A DNA stretch of 64,000 bases from Brucella intermedia LMG 3301 (GCF_000182645.1 NZ_ACQA01000001.1:2484001-2548000); one strand, 5' to 3'. Counted from the stretch's first letter, positions 20,201 to 30,989 are shown. Notes: generated by a model not told the origin, from the letters alone. Translations and numbers: made by a program.

Positions 20201-20831
20201 GCCGCTCGATACGTTTTCGCCGGTTCTGGGACCGGGCAACGGGTCGCCTGCCTTTGCGCTGCGGCGCGGCACGGCGATCCATATGCTGCTGCAATATCTG
20301 CCCGATGTGCCACAGGCCGACCGCGAAACGCTTGCGCATGACTATCTTGACCGCATCGCTGCCGACTGGCCCGAAACGGAACGGCAGATGGCATGGCAAA
20401 GCGTCAGGACTATTCTCGACGACCCGACCTACGCGCCGGTATTTGCACAAGGCTCACGCGGGGAAGTTGCCATCATGGGCACGATCGAGCTTGGCGGGCG
20501 CGATCATGCCGTGTCAGGCCAGATCGACCGCATCAGCGTCGGCGAGAACCGGGTGCTGATCGTCGATTACAAGACCAATCGACCGCCGCCGAAAACCATC
20601 GATGCGGTTCCTTTTGCCTATCGGGCGCAGCTTGCGCTTTATCGGGAATTGCTGGCTCCCCTCTATCCGGGGCGGATTGTCGAAACGGCGCTTCTGTTCA
20701 CCGAAGGTCCGTTTTTGATGCCGTTGCCGGATGCGATTCTGGACGAGGGCGTTGCAGTCACTGAAAGACTCTCAAGTAAAGGTGACGAACCAGAACTTGA
20801 CGGATGGCAGCAGACACGCCACATGATATAG
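17283..20831 (+). CDS. addA: AddA helicase-nuclease, double-strand break repair
   Basis: UvrD-type 3'-5' helicase with a C-terminal RecB-family nuclease, 1182 residues. Motif I is SANAGSGKTHVLTERV (about 26-41), followed by LTYTKAAAAVM. Motif II is HILVDEAQDTSPDQW, then VGDEKQSIYSFQGA, a late TVHAAKGLEG and LLYVGMTRAEDRL. The nuclease motif VLIVDYKTNRPP sits near the C-terminus. The start is a GTG that overlaps the addB stop (GTGA); ATG-started extension upstream would run in the wrong frame through addB. With AddB it processes broken ends for RecA loading. Confidence 0.95.
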   Translation: MKKKLHIPPETLFAQGRAADPAASVWVSANAGSGKTHVLTERVIRLLLEGTDPSKILCLTYTKAAAAVMQNRVFMRLSEWAVLPDEELTERLKSLEGRRPGDARLAAARRLFARALETPGGLKIQTIHAFCEAILHQFPLEANIAGHFEMMDDLMQAALVGEARRQLLETAHGGGDMELAAAFADVLQAAGEMGLQSLLEEAVSRRNGLQTYIAELGVPPHRSEALHRAFGFDPQTSEDDLLADLWPIPEFSDDALDLIMSIQKGASRAQDFALQLRRFDKVTGQRDREAVLRAAFLKSTGEPKSGSYVCSAAVKKLLPDFEEDFDAAAARVEQGLDRLKELRLVRLNLAALTLVDNLLQRYHDLKRKRGLLDFEDLITRTVALLARNGAGQWVQYKLDRGIDHILVDEAQDTSPDQWQVIRMLSEEFFSGLGQRNISRTLFAVGDEKQSIYSFQGAVPEDFAAQGRSVSLRAEDAELKFERVSLNFSFRSAPDVLQAVDEVFARPEAHRGLAGATVHEAIRADAPGEVEIWDMLTPEEVEEPDDWREPVDHLAAPAVRLADQIAATIRHWLDSGEIIPGQNRRIMPRDIMVLVRKRDQFMPALSRALKNLSVPVAGADRLRLTSHIAIQDLMALGRFVLQPSDDLSLASVLKSPLFGWDDDQLFELAHPRGSSLTLFERLYQVSRGDAALAEVHKTLSRWRNMADTMPVFEFYARILSADGARRKLLARLGPEAGDIIDEFQNYALSAERAGLPGLQAFLETLDAASPEIKRELDQGRNEVRIMTVHAAKGLEGAVVFLVDPGSAVWTGSRAPKLIPFDFSDGNPPVKGYLWQPNAGYQTGFTAAQIDKLKTRAEEEYRRLLYVGMTRAEDRLIICGYRGARESGETWHRLAEDALAAKAETFVHPVLKLAARRYRNTPRGMVEIVDQDKTEDHALPSLPRDYLRPIKPETGLPRPLAPSGASALIEADEEPPLDTFSPVLGPGNGSPAFALRRGTAIHMLLQYLPDVPQADRETLAHDYLDRIAADWPETERQMAWQSVRTILDDPTYAPVFAQGSRGEVAIMGTIELGGRDHAVSGQIDRISVGENRVLIVDYKTNRPPPKTIDAVPFAYRAQLALYRELLAPLYPGRIVETALLFTEGPFLMPLPDAILDEGVAVTERLSSKGDEPELDGWQQTRHMI

Positions 20832-20904
20832 CGAATAAAGAGCGGAATGTGTTGTGAGTCTGGAAAGACGTCTGCCGTTCTTGGAGAGAAAAGAGGATAG
20901 CCCT

Positions 20905-21228
20905 ATGGCAACCGTTAAGGTCGATAACAGCAATTTTCAGTCGGACGTTCTTCAGTCCAGCGAGCCTGTCGTGGTGGATTTCTGGGCGGAATGGTGCGGT
21001 CCCTGCAAGATGATCGCTCCGGCTCTGGACGAAATCGCGACCGAAATGGCCGGTCAGGTCAAGATCGCCAAGGTCAATATCGACGAGAATCCGGAACTGG
21101 CCGCGCAGTTTGGCGTGCGTTCGATCCCGACGCTTCTGATGTTCAAGGACGGTGAACTCGCCGCAAATATGGTCGGCGCTGCTCCGAAGAGCCGCCTTGC
21201 CGACTGGATCAAGGCTTCGGCTGCGTAA
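20905..21228 (+). CDS. trxA: Thioredoxin
   Basis: General disulfide reductant, 107 residues, with the active site [11 protein letters not shown] and the cis-proline segment [14 protein letters not shown]. The start is the ATG of [11 protein letters not shown] with an AGAGGA site upstream; a longer frame from 20854 begins with non-conserved sequence. It follows addA by about 70 bases and is closed by a shared terminator. Confidence 0.96.
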
Positions 21229-21243
21229 AACAGCATCATAAAA

Positions 21244-21276
21244 CGAAAAAACCCGGCCTTCGAGCCGGGTTTTTGC
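21244..21276. terminator. Bidirectional terminator between trxA and folC
   Basis: Seven-bp stem (21251-21257 and 21264-21270) flanked by A residues on the left and T residues on the right, so it can end both converging transcripts. Confidence 0.9.
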
Positions 21277-22605
21277 TTATTGGGGTGGTGTGCCGTTGTC
21301 TCGCAGGACTTCACCCGCAAGGTAAAGCGATCCGCCGATCAGGATACGGGGCGGCACTTCATCCGGGGGCCAGGTGTCGCGCAGAAGTTTCAACGCATTG
21401 GCAACCGAATGAACGGGCTCCGCCGAGAGATTGGCCTTCTGCGCTGAAACCGCCAGCTCATCATTGGGAATGCCCGCATCGCTGGACGGGATCGGCACAG
21501 TGAAAACGTGCCGCGCCATGCCGGAAAAGGCTTCGAAATAGCCGACCGGGTCCTTGGTGTTGATCATGCCGGTGATGAGGAACAGCGGGCGTGCATTACG
21601 CTCCTCCAGATCGCCGAAAGCTTCCGCGATCACTGCGCCTGCACCCGGATTATGACCGCCATCGAGCCAGATTTCGGAGGCTGCCGGAGCCATGTCGACG
21701 AGCGCTCCGTGGGTCAGCCGCTGCATGCGTGCTGGCCAGTCCACCACCATCAGCGCCTTTTCCACCGCCTTGTCGGTCAGGCTGAAACCAGCCATCTGCA
21801 CGGCCTCAATTGCAGCTGCGGCATTGGAGATCTGGTGGCGTCCCGGCAGGCGCGGCAATGGCAGGTCGATCAGGCCGTCCTCGTTCTGGAACACCATGCG
21901 TCCGTGTTCCTCGAAGGCGAGGAAATCCTGTCCATAGACCGAAACCGGACAGTCGAGCCGGTCCGCTGTCGAGACAAGCACTTCGCGCGCCGCATCGAAG
22001 GGCTGGAAGCCGACGACGACCGGGCAATCCTTCTTGATGATGCCGGCCTTTTCGGCGGCGATAAGCTCCACACGGTCACCGAGATAGGCCTGATGGTCGA
22101 TTGACACCGGCATGATGAGCGAGACGGCGGGATCGGTAATGACATTGGTAGCGTCGAAACATCCGCCGAGACCGACTTCCATGACGACGACATCGGCCGG
22201 ATGCTCGGAAAAGAGCACGAAGGCGACCGCCGTCAGGATTTCGAAAACGGTGATATGCTGCCCGTCATTGGCGGCTGCAACACGCTCTATCGCGTCGGCC
22301 AGAACATCGTCGCTGACCAGCCTTCCGCCTCCGGGCGCCGCCAGACGATAGCGCTCGTGCCAATGGACGAGATGCGGCGAGGTGTGGACGTGAACGTCGA
22401 AGCCGCCTGCTTCCAGAAGTGCGCGGCAGAAAGCCGTCGCCGATCCTTTGCCATTGGTTCCGGCAATGTGGATGACCGGCGGCAGCTTCTGGTGCGGATT
22501 GCCGAGCTTTTCCAGAAGACCGCGGATGCGGTCGAGGGAAAGGTCGAAGCCCTTTGGATGCAACTGCATAAGCCGCTCGATTGCGGCGGCGGCTTTTTCT
22601 GTCAC
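21277..22605 (-). CDS. folC: Bifunctional folylpolyglutamate synthase/dihydrofolate synthase
   Basis: Adds glutamate to dihydropteroate and to folates. 442 residues of the Mur-ligase type. The ATP loop is HIAGTNGKGSATAFC; other signatures are HTSPHLVHWHER, VMEVGLGGCFDATNV and IWLDGGHNPGAGAV. The start is a GTG two bases after the accD stop, so translation is probably coupled. A later ATG at codon 13 would cut into conserved sequence before the nucleotide site. Confidence 0.93.
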   Translation of the reverse strand: MTEKAAAAIERLMQLHPKGFDLSLDRIRGLLEKLGNPHQKLPPVIHIAGTNGKGSATAFCRALLEAGGFDVHVHTSPHLVHWHERYRLAAPGGGRLVSDDVLADAIERVAAANDGQHITVFEILTAVAFVLFSEHPADVVVMEVGLGGCFDATNVITDPAVSLIMPVSIDHQAYLGDRVELIAAEKAGIIKKDCPVVVGFQPFDAAREVLVSTADRLDCPVSVYGQDFLAFEEHGRMVFQNEDGLIDLPLPRLPGRHQISNAAAAIEAVQMAGFSLTDKAVEKALMVVDWPARMQRLTHGALVDMAPAASEIWLDGGHNPGAGAVIAEAFGDLEERNARPLFLITGMINTKDPVGYFEAFSGMARHVFTVPIPSSDAGIPNDELAVSAQKANLSAEPVHSVANALKLLRDTWPPDEVPPRILIGGSLYLAGEVLRDNGTPPQ

Positions 22606-22607
22606 GA

Positions 22608-23513
22608 TCAGGCTGCCTTGCCGTTAGCTTCCGTCTTCTTGCCGTCCGGAGTATCGCTGTTGGCGGGCTGCTTGGTCATGATCTTGAGCAGGCGCGCAAT
22701 CGTGCTCTTCAGTTCAAGGCGTGAGACGACCATGTCGACCATGCCATGTTCCATGAGATAATCGGCGCTCTGAAAGCCTTCCGGCAGCTTTTCGCGGATC
22801 GTCTGCTCGATGACGCGCGGCCCGGCAAAGCCGATCAGTGCACCGGGTTCCGCGATGTGGATATCGCCCAGCATGGCATAGGAGGCCGTCACGCCGCCCG
22901 TGGTCGGATTGGTCAGGACGACGATGTAGGGCAGGCCGGCTTCTTTCAGCATTTCCACCGCAACCGTGGTGCGTGGAAGCTGCATCAGCGACAGGATGCC
23001 TTCCTGCATACGCGCGCCACCCGAAGCGGCGAACAGGACCATCGGGCGCTTCAGCTCGATAGCCTTTTCAAAGCCCTGGATGATCGCTTCGCCGGCGCCC
23101 ATGCCGAGAGAACCGCCCATGAAGCCGAAATCCTGAACGGTGGCGACGATCGGCAGGCCTTCAATGGTGCCGATGCCGTTGACGATGGCGTCGTCCATGC
23201 CGGTGCGGGTGCGGTAATCCTTGAGACGGTCGATATATTTCTTCTCGTCACGGAATTTCAGCGGATCGACCGGCACTTTCGGCGCTTCAAGCGTGGTGTA
23301 TTCGCCATTGTCGAAGAAGAAACGCAGACGGTCCTTTGCCTTGATGCGCATGTGATGGCCCGAGGACGGGATCACGAACTGATTGCTCTCAAGGTCCTTG
23401 TGAAACACCATTTCACCGGTCGACGGATCCTTGATCCAGAGGTTTTCCGGCATTTCACGGCGGCCGAGCATCGAATTGATCTTCGGACGAACGTAGTTGG
23501 TGATCCAGTTCAT
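22608..23513 (-). CDS. accD: Acetyl-CoA carboxylase carboxyltransferase beta subunit, zinc ribbon degenerate
   Basis: Subunit of the carboxyltransferase that makes malonyl-CoA for fatty acid synthesis; pairs with AccA. 301 residues. The crotonase-like core is intact: [24 protein letters not shown] and [12 protein letters not shown]. The N-terminal zinc ribbon keeps its outline ([11 protein letters not shown] and [10 protein letters not shown]), but the four cysteines of the Escherichia coli protein are replaced by D29, T32, I48 and S51, so no zinc can bind there. I recall the same pattern in Brucella AccD, so it is a lineage trait. folC follows two bases later. Confidence 0.95.
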   Translation of the reverse strand: MNWITNYVRPKINSMLGRREMPENLWIKDPSTGEMVFHKDLESNQFVIPSSGHHMRIKAKDRLRFFFDNGEYTTLEAPKVPVDPLKFRDEKKYIDRLKDYRTRTGMDDAIVNGIGTIEGLPIVATVQDFGFMGGSLGMGAGEAIIQGFEKAIELKRPMVLFAASGGARMQEGILSLMQLPRTTVAVEMLKEAGLPYIVVLTNPTTGGVTASYAMLGDIHIAEPGALIGFAGPRVIEQTIREKLPEGFQSADYLMEHGMVDMVVSRLELKSTIARLLKIMTKQPANSDTPDGKKTEANGKAA

Positions 23514-23574
23514 GACGTTTGGTTCCGTTTCTTGTTCTTCGGCAAAGAGCTTGTCAGGCGCTTAAATGGACGAT

Positions 23575-24414
23575 TTATTGGGCGGCTTCAAGGCGTGTGG
23601 CGCGCACGCTCTCTGCAAGAGCGTGGACAAGCCGGGTTGCGGCGGCGACTGGATCGCCCTTCGCCTTGCCGTTTTCGTCCAGTTCACCGGCAATCGCGTT
23701 GACAATCGCCGTGCCGACGACGACGCCATCGGCATGGGTGGCGATGGCTGCTGCCTGCTCCGGCGTCTTGACGCCGAAACCGACGCAGATCGGCAGGTCA
23801 GTGCTCTTCTTGATGTGGCGCACGGCTTCGCCGACCTTTGCCGTATCGGCAATGGCTGATCCGGTAATGCCGTTCATCGAGACGTAATAGACGAAGCCCG
23901 ATGAATTGTGCAGCACCTTCGGCAGACGCTTGTCGTCGGTGGTCGGCGTGGTGAGGCGAATGAAATTGATGCCGGCCTTCATGGCAGGAATGCAAAGCTC
24001 GGCATCCATTTCGGAGGGAAGATCGACGACGATCAATCCGTCCACGCCGGAGGCCTTGGCGTCGGTCAGAAAACGTTCCACGCCATAGATATAGATCGGA
24101 TTGTAATAGCCCATCATGACGATCGGGGTGGTGTCGTCTTCCTTGCGGAATTCTGCCGCCATGTGCAGCGTCTTCGCCAGCGTTTGCCCGGCATTAAGGG
24201 CGCGCAGGCCAGCGGCCTGAATAGCGGGGCCGTCTGCCATCGGATCGGAGAAGGGCATGCCCAGTTCAATCACGTCCGCACCGGCCTTCGGCAGGGCCTT
24301 CATCACCTTGAGCGAGGTTTCCAGATCGGGATCGCCGCCCATGAAATAGGTAACGAGCGCCGGACGGCCCTCGGCCTTCAGTTCAGCGAATTTGGTGTCG
24401 ATGCGAGTAGTCAT
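23575..24414 (-). CDS. trpA: Tryptophan synthase alpha chain
   Basis: Cleaves indole-3-glycerol phosphate to indole, which channels to TrpB. 279 residues. Catalytic E50 lies in [12 protein letters not shown] and D61 in MADGP; the phosphate-binding segment is near [11 protein letters not shown]. The start ATG overlaps the stop of the upstream unknown gene by four bases (ATGA). An upstream in-frame ATG at 24486 lies within that gene and lacks conserved sequence. Confidence 0.96.
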   Translation of the reverse strand: MTTRIDTKFAELKAEGRPALVTYFMGGDPDLETSLKVMKALPKAGADVIELGMPFSDPMADGPAIQAAGLRALNAGQTLAKTLHMAAEFRKEDDTTPIVMMGYYNPIYIYGVERFLTDAKASGVDGLIVVDLPSEMDAELCIPAMKAGINFIRLTTPTTDDKRLPKVLHNSSGFVYYVSMNGITGSAIADTAKVGEAVRHIKKSTDLPICVGFGVKTPEQAAAIATHADGVVVGTAIVNAIAGELDENGKAKGDPVAAATRLVHALAESVRATRLEAAQ

Positions 24415-24881
24415 ACCGTGCCCCGTGGCAAAGTGCGCGCCAGATAGTCGGCAACGGGCTTGCCCGCCATCGCCGTTTCCATCCATGCGCGCCGTTCAAA
24501 GTCTATGATTCCGAGTTCCCACACGCAGGCCATCAAAAGCGGCTGTGCGGGCATGAATTCCACCTCGTCGCCGAGTTCCGACTGCCAGAGGATTTCCGTC
24601 GCGATGCCGCCCTCAAGCCACCAGTGCAGGAGCAGCCACAGGCCTTCCTCGCCTTGATGCAGAATGGCGAAACCCACGCCCAGATGTGGCAGCGCGGCCA
24701 GTTTTTCAGCGGCGGTCTCGATCTGTCTGCGGGCGAGGCCGACAGCGGCTTCCGCGACAGGGTTGGCCGGATCGGCTTCGATGATATTGAGCTTGATCGT
24801 CGCCGGACCGCACGTCGCCAGACCGTCGAACCATGCGGCACGCGGCTTGTAGACGGAGATTTCGGCGACGTCGCTCCCCAT
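24411..24881 (-). CDS. Uncharacterised 156-residue protein encoded between trpB and trpA
   Basis: I do not recognise a family. It begins one base after the trpB stop and overlaps the trpA start, so it is very likely cotranscribed and translationally coupled on both sides. The sequence is soluble-looking and tryptophan-rich, with [12 protein letters not shown] in the middle and a run of acidic residues. There is no signal peptide, no membrane span and no cysteine pair suggesting metal binding. Codon use resembles its neighbours and the frame is closed by natural stops. The location suggests a role linked to tryptophan synthesis, but that rests on context only. Confidence 0.75.
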   Translation of the reverse strand: MGSDVAEISVYKPRAAWFDGLATCGPATIKLNIIEADPANPVAEAAVGLARRQIETAAEKLAALPHLGVGFAILHQGEEGLWLLLHWWLEGGIATEILWQSELGDEVEFMPAQPLLMACVWELGIIDFERRAWMETAMAGKPVADYLARTLPRGTV

Positions 24882-24882
24882 G

Positions 24883-26774
<1,892 letters not shown>

Positions 26775-26828
26775 GGTTTTCCGTCGCATAAATCGGGGGG
26801 CTACTCAAGCTATTCCGTCCATTCCGAT

Positions 26829-27467
26829 CTATTCGGAGACCGGATGGCCATCAAAACCCTGTGCGATCAGAAAATCATACGCCTCCATGACCTCAAGGGG
26901 AACTGCCTGCGCGATCTGGTAGCCCTTGGCGGGATATTCCAGGATACGCTGCAGGTCGCCCGTCATCTCATGGACAAGCATTTCAACCGGATGATCAGCC
27001 GTCGGCTGGTCCTCAAAGGCGGTGAGCGGCGCGGTGATGCTTGCGCGCGCTTCCGGCCATTGCCGGGCCACGGTCGCCAGGACGCGGCGCTGGGTCTGCG
27101 GCTTGGTCACGAGAATGGCGCTGATGGCGCCGGGGGCGAGTTTTTCGCGGCTGAACCTTATGTTTTCGCCTATATTGGTGGCGTTGGGCTCGATCGTGAT
27201 AGCTTTTTCCGGCACGCCGCGCCTGATGGCTATCTCGGCGAAGGCTTCCGCTTCGCTGTTCTTATAGAGTTTCTCCGTCCAGTGACCGCTTTTGCCGGTG
27301 AACACGAGCCACGTCGCCATGCCCTCCAGAAACAGATCGGCGGCCCTTTCGGCCACGCGCGGATCGTAGCTGCCAAGCCCGATGATGACATCGGCGGTTT
27401 CAAGCGGATCATAGATGCAGTGATAATCCCACAGCACCCGGGCGGCGTTCAGTACGGATGATTTCAT
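26829..27467 (-). CDS. YdcF/SanA-family protein (DUF218)
   Basis: 212 residues. The family outline is clear: DVIIGLGSYD near the N-terminus, WLVFTGKSGHWT, the SEAEAFAEIAIRRGVPEKAITIE segment in two parts, and NATNIGENIRFSR. Known members include SanA and ElyC, linked to envelope polysaccharide handling, and E. coli YdcF, which binds S-adenosylmethionine. No signal peptide or membrane anchor is seen here, so a cytosolic YdcF-like protein fits best. It starts four bases inside the end of the metallopeptidase gene. Confidence 0.85.
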   Translation of the reverse strand: MKSSVLNAARVLWDYHCIYDPLETADVIIGLGSYDPRVAERAADLFLEGMATWLVFTGKSGHWTEKLYKNSEAEAFAEIAIRRGVPEKAITIEPNATNIGENIRFSREKLAPGAISAILVTKPQTQRRVLATVARQWPEARASITAPLTAFEDQPTADHPVEMLVHEMTGDLQRILEYPAKGYQIAQAVPLEVMEAYDFLIAQGFDGHPVSE

Positions 27468-28225
27468 GTGAAGTCGATTGCCTGCAATGCGCTGCCATTG
27501 CGCTTCAGCCAAGCCTTGCAGCGCTCCGTATCGGGGCAAAGCTCATGGCAGAGTTTCCAGAATTTCGGCCCATGGTTCATCTCGATGAGATGAGCCACCT
27601 CATGGGCGACAAGATAGTTGATCACCGGGGCAGGCGCCATGCCGATGCGCCAGGAGAAGGAAAGGACACCGTCCGAAGTGCATGATCCCCAGCGGCTTTT
27701 CGTATCCTTGAAACGCACCGCCTTGGCCTTGCGGCCCACAGTGGTGGTGTGACGGACGACAAGCGCCTCGATCTCGCGCCTCACGTCGCGCTTGATGTGA
27801 TCGGCAACGCGGCGCGGCAGATGTGCCGGGTCACCATGGACGAGCAGAATATTGCCTTCGAGAAGCTCGGTCGTGCCGCGTCCGGGCTGATGCACGATCT
27901 TGTGCGGAACGCCGCGCAGGGGAATTTTGATGCCGGCGCGCACGCCCGGCTGGTCCGGCAGTTTTGCGATACGGCTTTCGATCCAGCCCTCGTGGCGGTT
28001 GAGGAAGCTCAACACGTCGCGCTCGGGAAGTCCGGGCGGAACCGTGATGCGCAATCCCTTGCCGCCTGCTTCTATGCGCAGGGTCAGCCTTTTGGCCCGC
28101 GGATTCTCGAAGACGCGCAAGGGAAGTTCCCGTCCGGCGACCGCATGAATGCGTTCGCTGCGAACTGTCGTCGTTCCAGCGGATGCCCCTTTACCGCTGA
28201 TTTGCCGAAGAAAGGAAAGGCCCAT
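27464..28225 (-). CDS. YgjP-like zinc metallopeptidase (DUF45)
   Basis: 253 residues. The zinc motif HEVAH (208-212) with a third ligand H218 in MNHGPKFW, and the preceding SRWGSCTS, define the YgjP/SprT-like family. No signal peptide is visible, so it is probably cytosolic. Substrate is unknown. The YdcF-like gene overlaps it by four bases, suggesting a two-gene unit that may read into trpF. Confidence 0.88.
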   Translation of the reverse strand: MGLSFLRQISGKGASAGTTTVRSERIHAVAGRELPLRVFENPRAKRLTLRIEAGGKGLRITVPPGLPERDVLSFLNRHEGWIESRIAKLPDQPGVRAGIKIPLRGVPHKIVHQPGRGTTELLEGNILLVHGDPAHLPRRVADHIKRDVRREIEALVVRHTTTVGRKAKAVRFKDTKSRWGSCTSDGVLSFSWRIGMAPAPVINYLVAHEVAHLIEMNHGPKFWKLCHELCPDTERCKAWLKRNGSALQAIDFT

Positions 28226-28255
28226 CCTTCAAGAATAAGCGATTCGCTCCGGAGC

Positions 28256-28290
28256 GCATCCCGAAAAGTGCAAAGCGGTTTTCGGGATGC
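28256..28290. repeat. Short palindromic intergenic element, copy 2
   Basis: Perfect 12-bp arms GCATCCCGAAAA (28256-28267) and its complement (28279-28290) around GTGCAAAGCGG. Same design as 381-425 with different arm sequence. It lies between the metallopeptidase start and the DUF2852 gene. Confidence 0.6.
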
Positions 28291-28335
28291 AACTTGCGTG
28301 GAACGTGTTGAAAAAGCCGGTATTTCTGTGAAAGA

Positions 28336-28365
28336 CAGGAAAACGGCGCGGTCAAGCCGCGCCGT
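28336..28365 (-). terminator. Terminator downstream of the DUF2852 gene
   Basis: Nine-bp GC-rich stem (28343-28351 and 28357-28365) with a five-base loop; on the minus strand it runs into TTTTCC. The T tract is short but the stem is strong. Confidence 0.65.
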
Positions 28366-28394
28366 CCAATGATTTTTCAGGTCCGTTTCATCGA

Positions 28395-28851
28395 TCAAAG
28401 ATCGGTGATGTCGTCCTTGCCGCCTTTCGCGCGCGGGGCAGGCGTCTTCTTCGAGGCCGCACGGCGCTCGGCCATGAAGCGGTCGAATTCTTCCTTGTCG
28501 CGGGCGCGGCGAAGTTCGGCGGCATAGGCCTCGAATTCGGCGCGTGCTTCTTCAAGCTTGCGGCGTTCTTCGGCCAGTCGCTCCAGCTCGGCGCGACGCC
28601 AGTCGTCAAAAGCCTCGTTGCCGGTTGTGCCGCCGAAGTTGAAGCTTTCGCCCTTGCGGCAGTTGCGGAACGAGCCGAACATGGAATCGGTCTTCTCGTT
28701 CATGCCGCGCTTGAACCCATCGAGGCGATCACCCCCACAGGATATAGGCGAGCATGGCAAGGCCAAGCGGCCAGAACAGGAAAAATCCGAGCACCATCAG
28801 CGCAATCGTGGCTGGCGTCCATGCCGGGCGGATCAATGCAGTATTGGTCAT
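28395..28851 (-). pseudogene. DUF2852 membrane protein, interrupted by a +1 frameshift
   Basis: From the ATG at 28851 the frame reads a hydrophobic segment (ALMVLGFFLFWPLGLAMLAY) and ILWG, then meets a stop at the five-G run (28732-28736 as C on the plus strand). Removing one G joins it to GDRLDGFKRGMNEKTDSMF in the second frame and continues to 28395, giving about 151 residues: one or two N-terminal membrane segments followed by a charged coiled-coil-like tail rich in Glu, Arg and Ala. Without repair only a 5'-truncated frame without conserved start remains. Family function is unknown. Error or recent decay cannot be separated here. Confidence 0.75.
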
Positions 28852-29045
28852 GGTCTGCTCCGTCAAAAAGCGCATGCCATTCAACCGTTCGACAATCGTC
28901 CGGCCACATGCGCGAAACCAGGGCCTGCCAGCCCACCCATACGGGGATTTTCTTCTGGCGGCTTGACTTCGACGTGGTGAAAAGATTGCGGCTTTTCAAG
29001 AATGCAACCGGAGGATTCAGGCTGCGCGCCCCGTAACCAATGTGA

Positions 29046-30197
29046 TTAATTCGAAATTTTTTTGCGAAGATGTTCGAGAAAAGTCACGCAAAGCCCAGCT
29101 ATCAGCGCCCAGAAGGCAGAGCCGATGCCGAAAAATGCCATGCCGGAGGCTGTCACAGCAAAGGTTATGGTCGCCGCAAGCCGCTCCTGTTCATCCTTGA
29201 GCGCCAATGACATCGCATTGATGAAAGGGCCTGTCAGCGCCAGACCGGCAACAAGGGCGATGAGTGTCACCGGCAATACGGCGAAGATCGCGACAAGTGA
29301 TGCCCCGAAAAGGGCAAACACCACATAGATCGCGGCATAGACCGGGCCGGTGAGCCAGCGCCTGGCGGCATCGGGATGCGCGTCTGGATTGGTGCAAAGC
29401 GCTGCCGAAATCGCGGCAAGGTTGGTGGTCGACGCGCCGAATGGAGCCGTCAGCAGGGAAAACAGGCCGGTTACGCGCAGGCAGGCGCTGGTCGGCGGCT
29501 CATAGCCTGAAGCGCGCAGCACGGCGAAACCCGGCAGGTTCTGCGACGCCATGGTCACCAGATAGAGCGGGATCGCAAGGCCGATCATCGCACCCATGTT
29601 GAACTCGGGCCAGATGAGGGTGAGCGTGGAAATCTCGGGCGCGGGCAGGGCGGGCGACCGCCCCGTGACCAGAGCAAAGACCATGCCGATGACCAGGACG
29701 GCAATGACGGCGAGCGACGGATTGAACAGGCGGATGACGAAGAACAGCGCTACCAGTGGCAGAACGAAAACCGGATCGCCGGGCACGGTCTTGGCGGCGG
29801 CAATGACGAAACTGAGCAGCACGCCTGCAAGCATGCCCGACGCAACGGAAGCCGGGATGCGCGAAACGAGCACCGACAACTGGCGGATAAGCCCGGTGGC
29901 GACGAGCGCCAGTGCAGTCACGATGAATGCGCCGACTGCTTCCGGCATGCTGAAACCGGCGCTGGCTCCGATGAGCGCCAGGCCCGGTGTGGACCAGGCT
30001 GCGATGATCGGCATTTTGTAGCGGATGCTGAGCCAGGCGGATGAGGCGGCAATCGCAAGGCATATCGCCGTGACCCAGCTTGCGGTTTCGGCCTGTGTGG
30101 CGCCCAGCACCTGCGCGGCCGCAATGATGAGCGCCAGCGTGCCGCCGAAGCCGACAATGGCTGCGACAGCGGAGGAAGCGAAAACCGAAAACCGCAT
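29046..30197 (-). CDS. benE: BenE-family benzoate/H+ symporter-like transporter
   Basis: Inner-membrane protein of 383 residues with about 11-12 hydrophobic segments. Family signatures visible are AAWSTPGLALI, VASGMLAGVLLSF and LTAPFGASTTNLAAISAALC. E. coli and Acinetobacter BenE import benzoate; no benzoate-degradation gene is present in this window, so the substrate is uncertain. Start supported by GGAG seven bases upstream. It follows the hydrolase gene by 12 bases, so the two are probably one transcript. Confidence 0.88.
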   Translation of the reverse strand: MRFSVFASSAVAAIVGFGGTLALIIAAAQVLGATQAETASWVTAICLAIAASSAWLSIRYKMPIIAAWSTPGLALIGASAGFSMPEAVGAFIVTALALVATGLIRQLSVLVSRIPASVASGMLAGVLLSFVIAAAKTVPGDPVFVLPLVALFFVIRLFNPSLAVIAVLVIGMVFALVTGRSPALPAPEISTLTLIWPEFNMGAMIGLAIPLYLVTMASQNLPGFAVLRASGYEPPTSACLRVTGLFSLLTAPFGASTTNLAAISAALCTNPDAHPDAARRWLTGPVYAAIYVVFALFGASLVAIFAVLPVTLIALVAGLALTGPFINAMSLALKDEQERLAATITFAVTASGMAFFGIGSAFWALIAGLCVTFLEHLRKKISN

Positions 30198-30209
30198 GAC
30201 TGTGCTCCG

Positions 30210-30989
30210 TTACGATTTTTCGCCGATGCGTTCCGCCAGACCGGACACGGTGCGGATGAGGAGATCGAGATCCTGCGGTCGCGACAGGCGATGGTCGCCA
30301 TCGCGCACCAGCGTCAGGGTCACGTCGTCGACGGGCAGGTGTTCCACCAGCGTCAGCGCGTGCCTGTAGGGAACATCCGGGTCCTGCATGCCCTGCAGGA
30401 TGTGGACCGGACAGCCGGTCTCAATGATGCCGTTGAGAACCAGGTTCTTTCGTCCGTCCTCGATCAAGGCGCGGGTATAGATATAGGGATTGGGCGAATA
30501 TTCGGAGGGTTCTTCGAAATAGCCTTTTTCCTGAAGATCGTTTTTCTGCGCTTCGGAAAGCGTGGGTTCAACGAGCACGGCGGTAAAATCAGGAGCGGGT
30601 GCTATCAGCACGATCCCGGCGGGCGGGTTGCCTTCCTTCATGAGTTCCTGCGCCATGCGCAGCGCAATCCAGCCGCCCATGGAGGAGCCGACCAGAATCT
30701 GCGGGCCTTTGGCATATTTGCGGTAGACGGCAAGGCTTTCGTTCAGCCAGCGCGAAATGGTGCCCTGATTGAAATCGCCGCCGGAGGAGCCGTGGCCGGA
30801 ATAGTCGTGGCGTAAGGCGCTGTGCCCGGTCTCCGCCGCCCATTCGTCGAGAACAACAGCCTTGGTGCCCAGCATGTCCGAACGATAGCCGCCGAGCCAG
30901 ACGACACCCGGAGACTTGCTTCCGGCTCTGTGATGCAGCGCGATTTTCGCTCCGTCCACGTCGATGAATTCCGGCCCCGCAACGTTCAT
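30210..30989 (-). CDS. Alpha/beta hydrolase (ABHD10-like)
   Basis: 259 residues. Nucleophile S103 sits in GSSMGGW; the acid is in GMQDPDVPY and the histidine in RDGDHRLSRPQD. Arrangement and tail resemble the ABHD10 type of serine hydrolase, which includes acyl-glucuronide and thioester hydrolases. No signal peptide. The start has GAGGAG upstream; a frame extending 50 codons further lacks conserved sequence. The natural substrate is not known. Confidence 0.85.
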   Translation of the reverse strand: MNVAGPEFIDVDGAKIALHHRAGSKSPGVVWLGGYRSDMLGTKAVVLDEWAAETGHSALRHDYSGHGSSGGDFNQGTISRWLNESLAVYRKYAKGPQILVGSSMGGWIALRMAQELMKEGNPPAGIVLIAPAPDFTAVLVEPTLSEAQKNDLQEKGYFEEPSEYSPNPYIYTRALIEDGRKNLVLNGIIETGCPVHILQGMQDPDVPYRHALTLVEHLPVDDVTLTLVRDGDHRLSRPQDLDLLIRTVSGLAERIGEKS

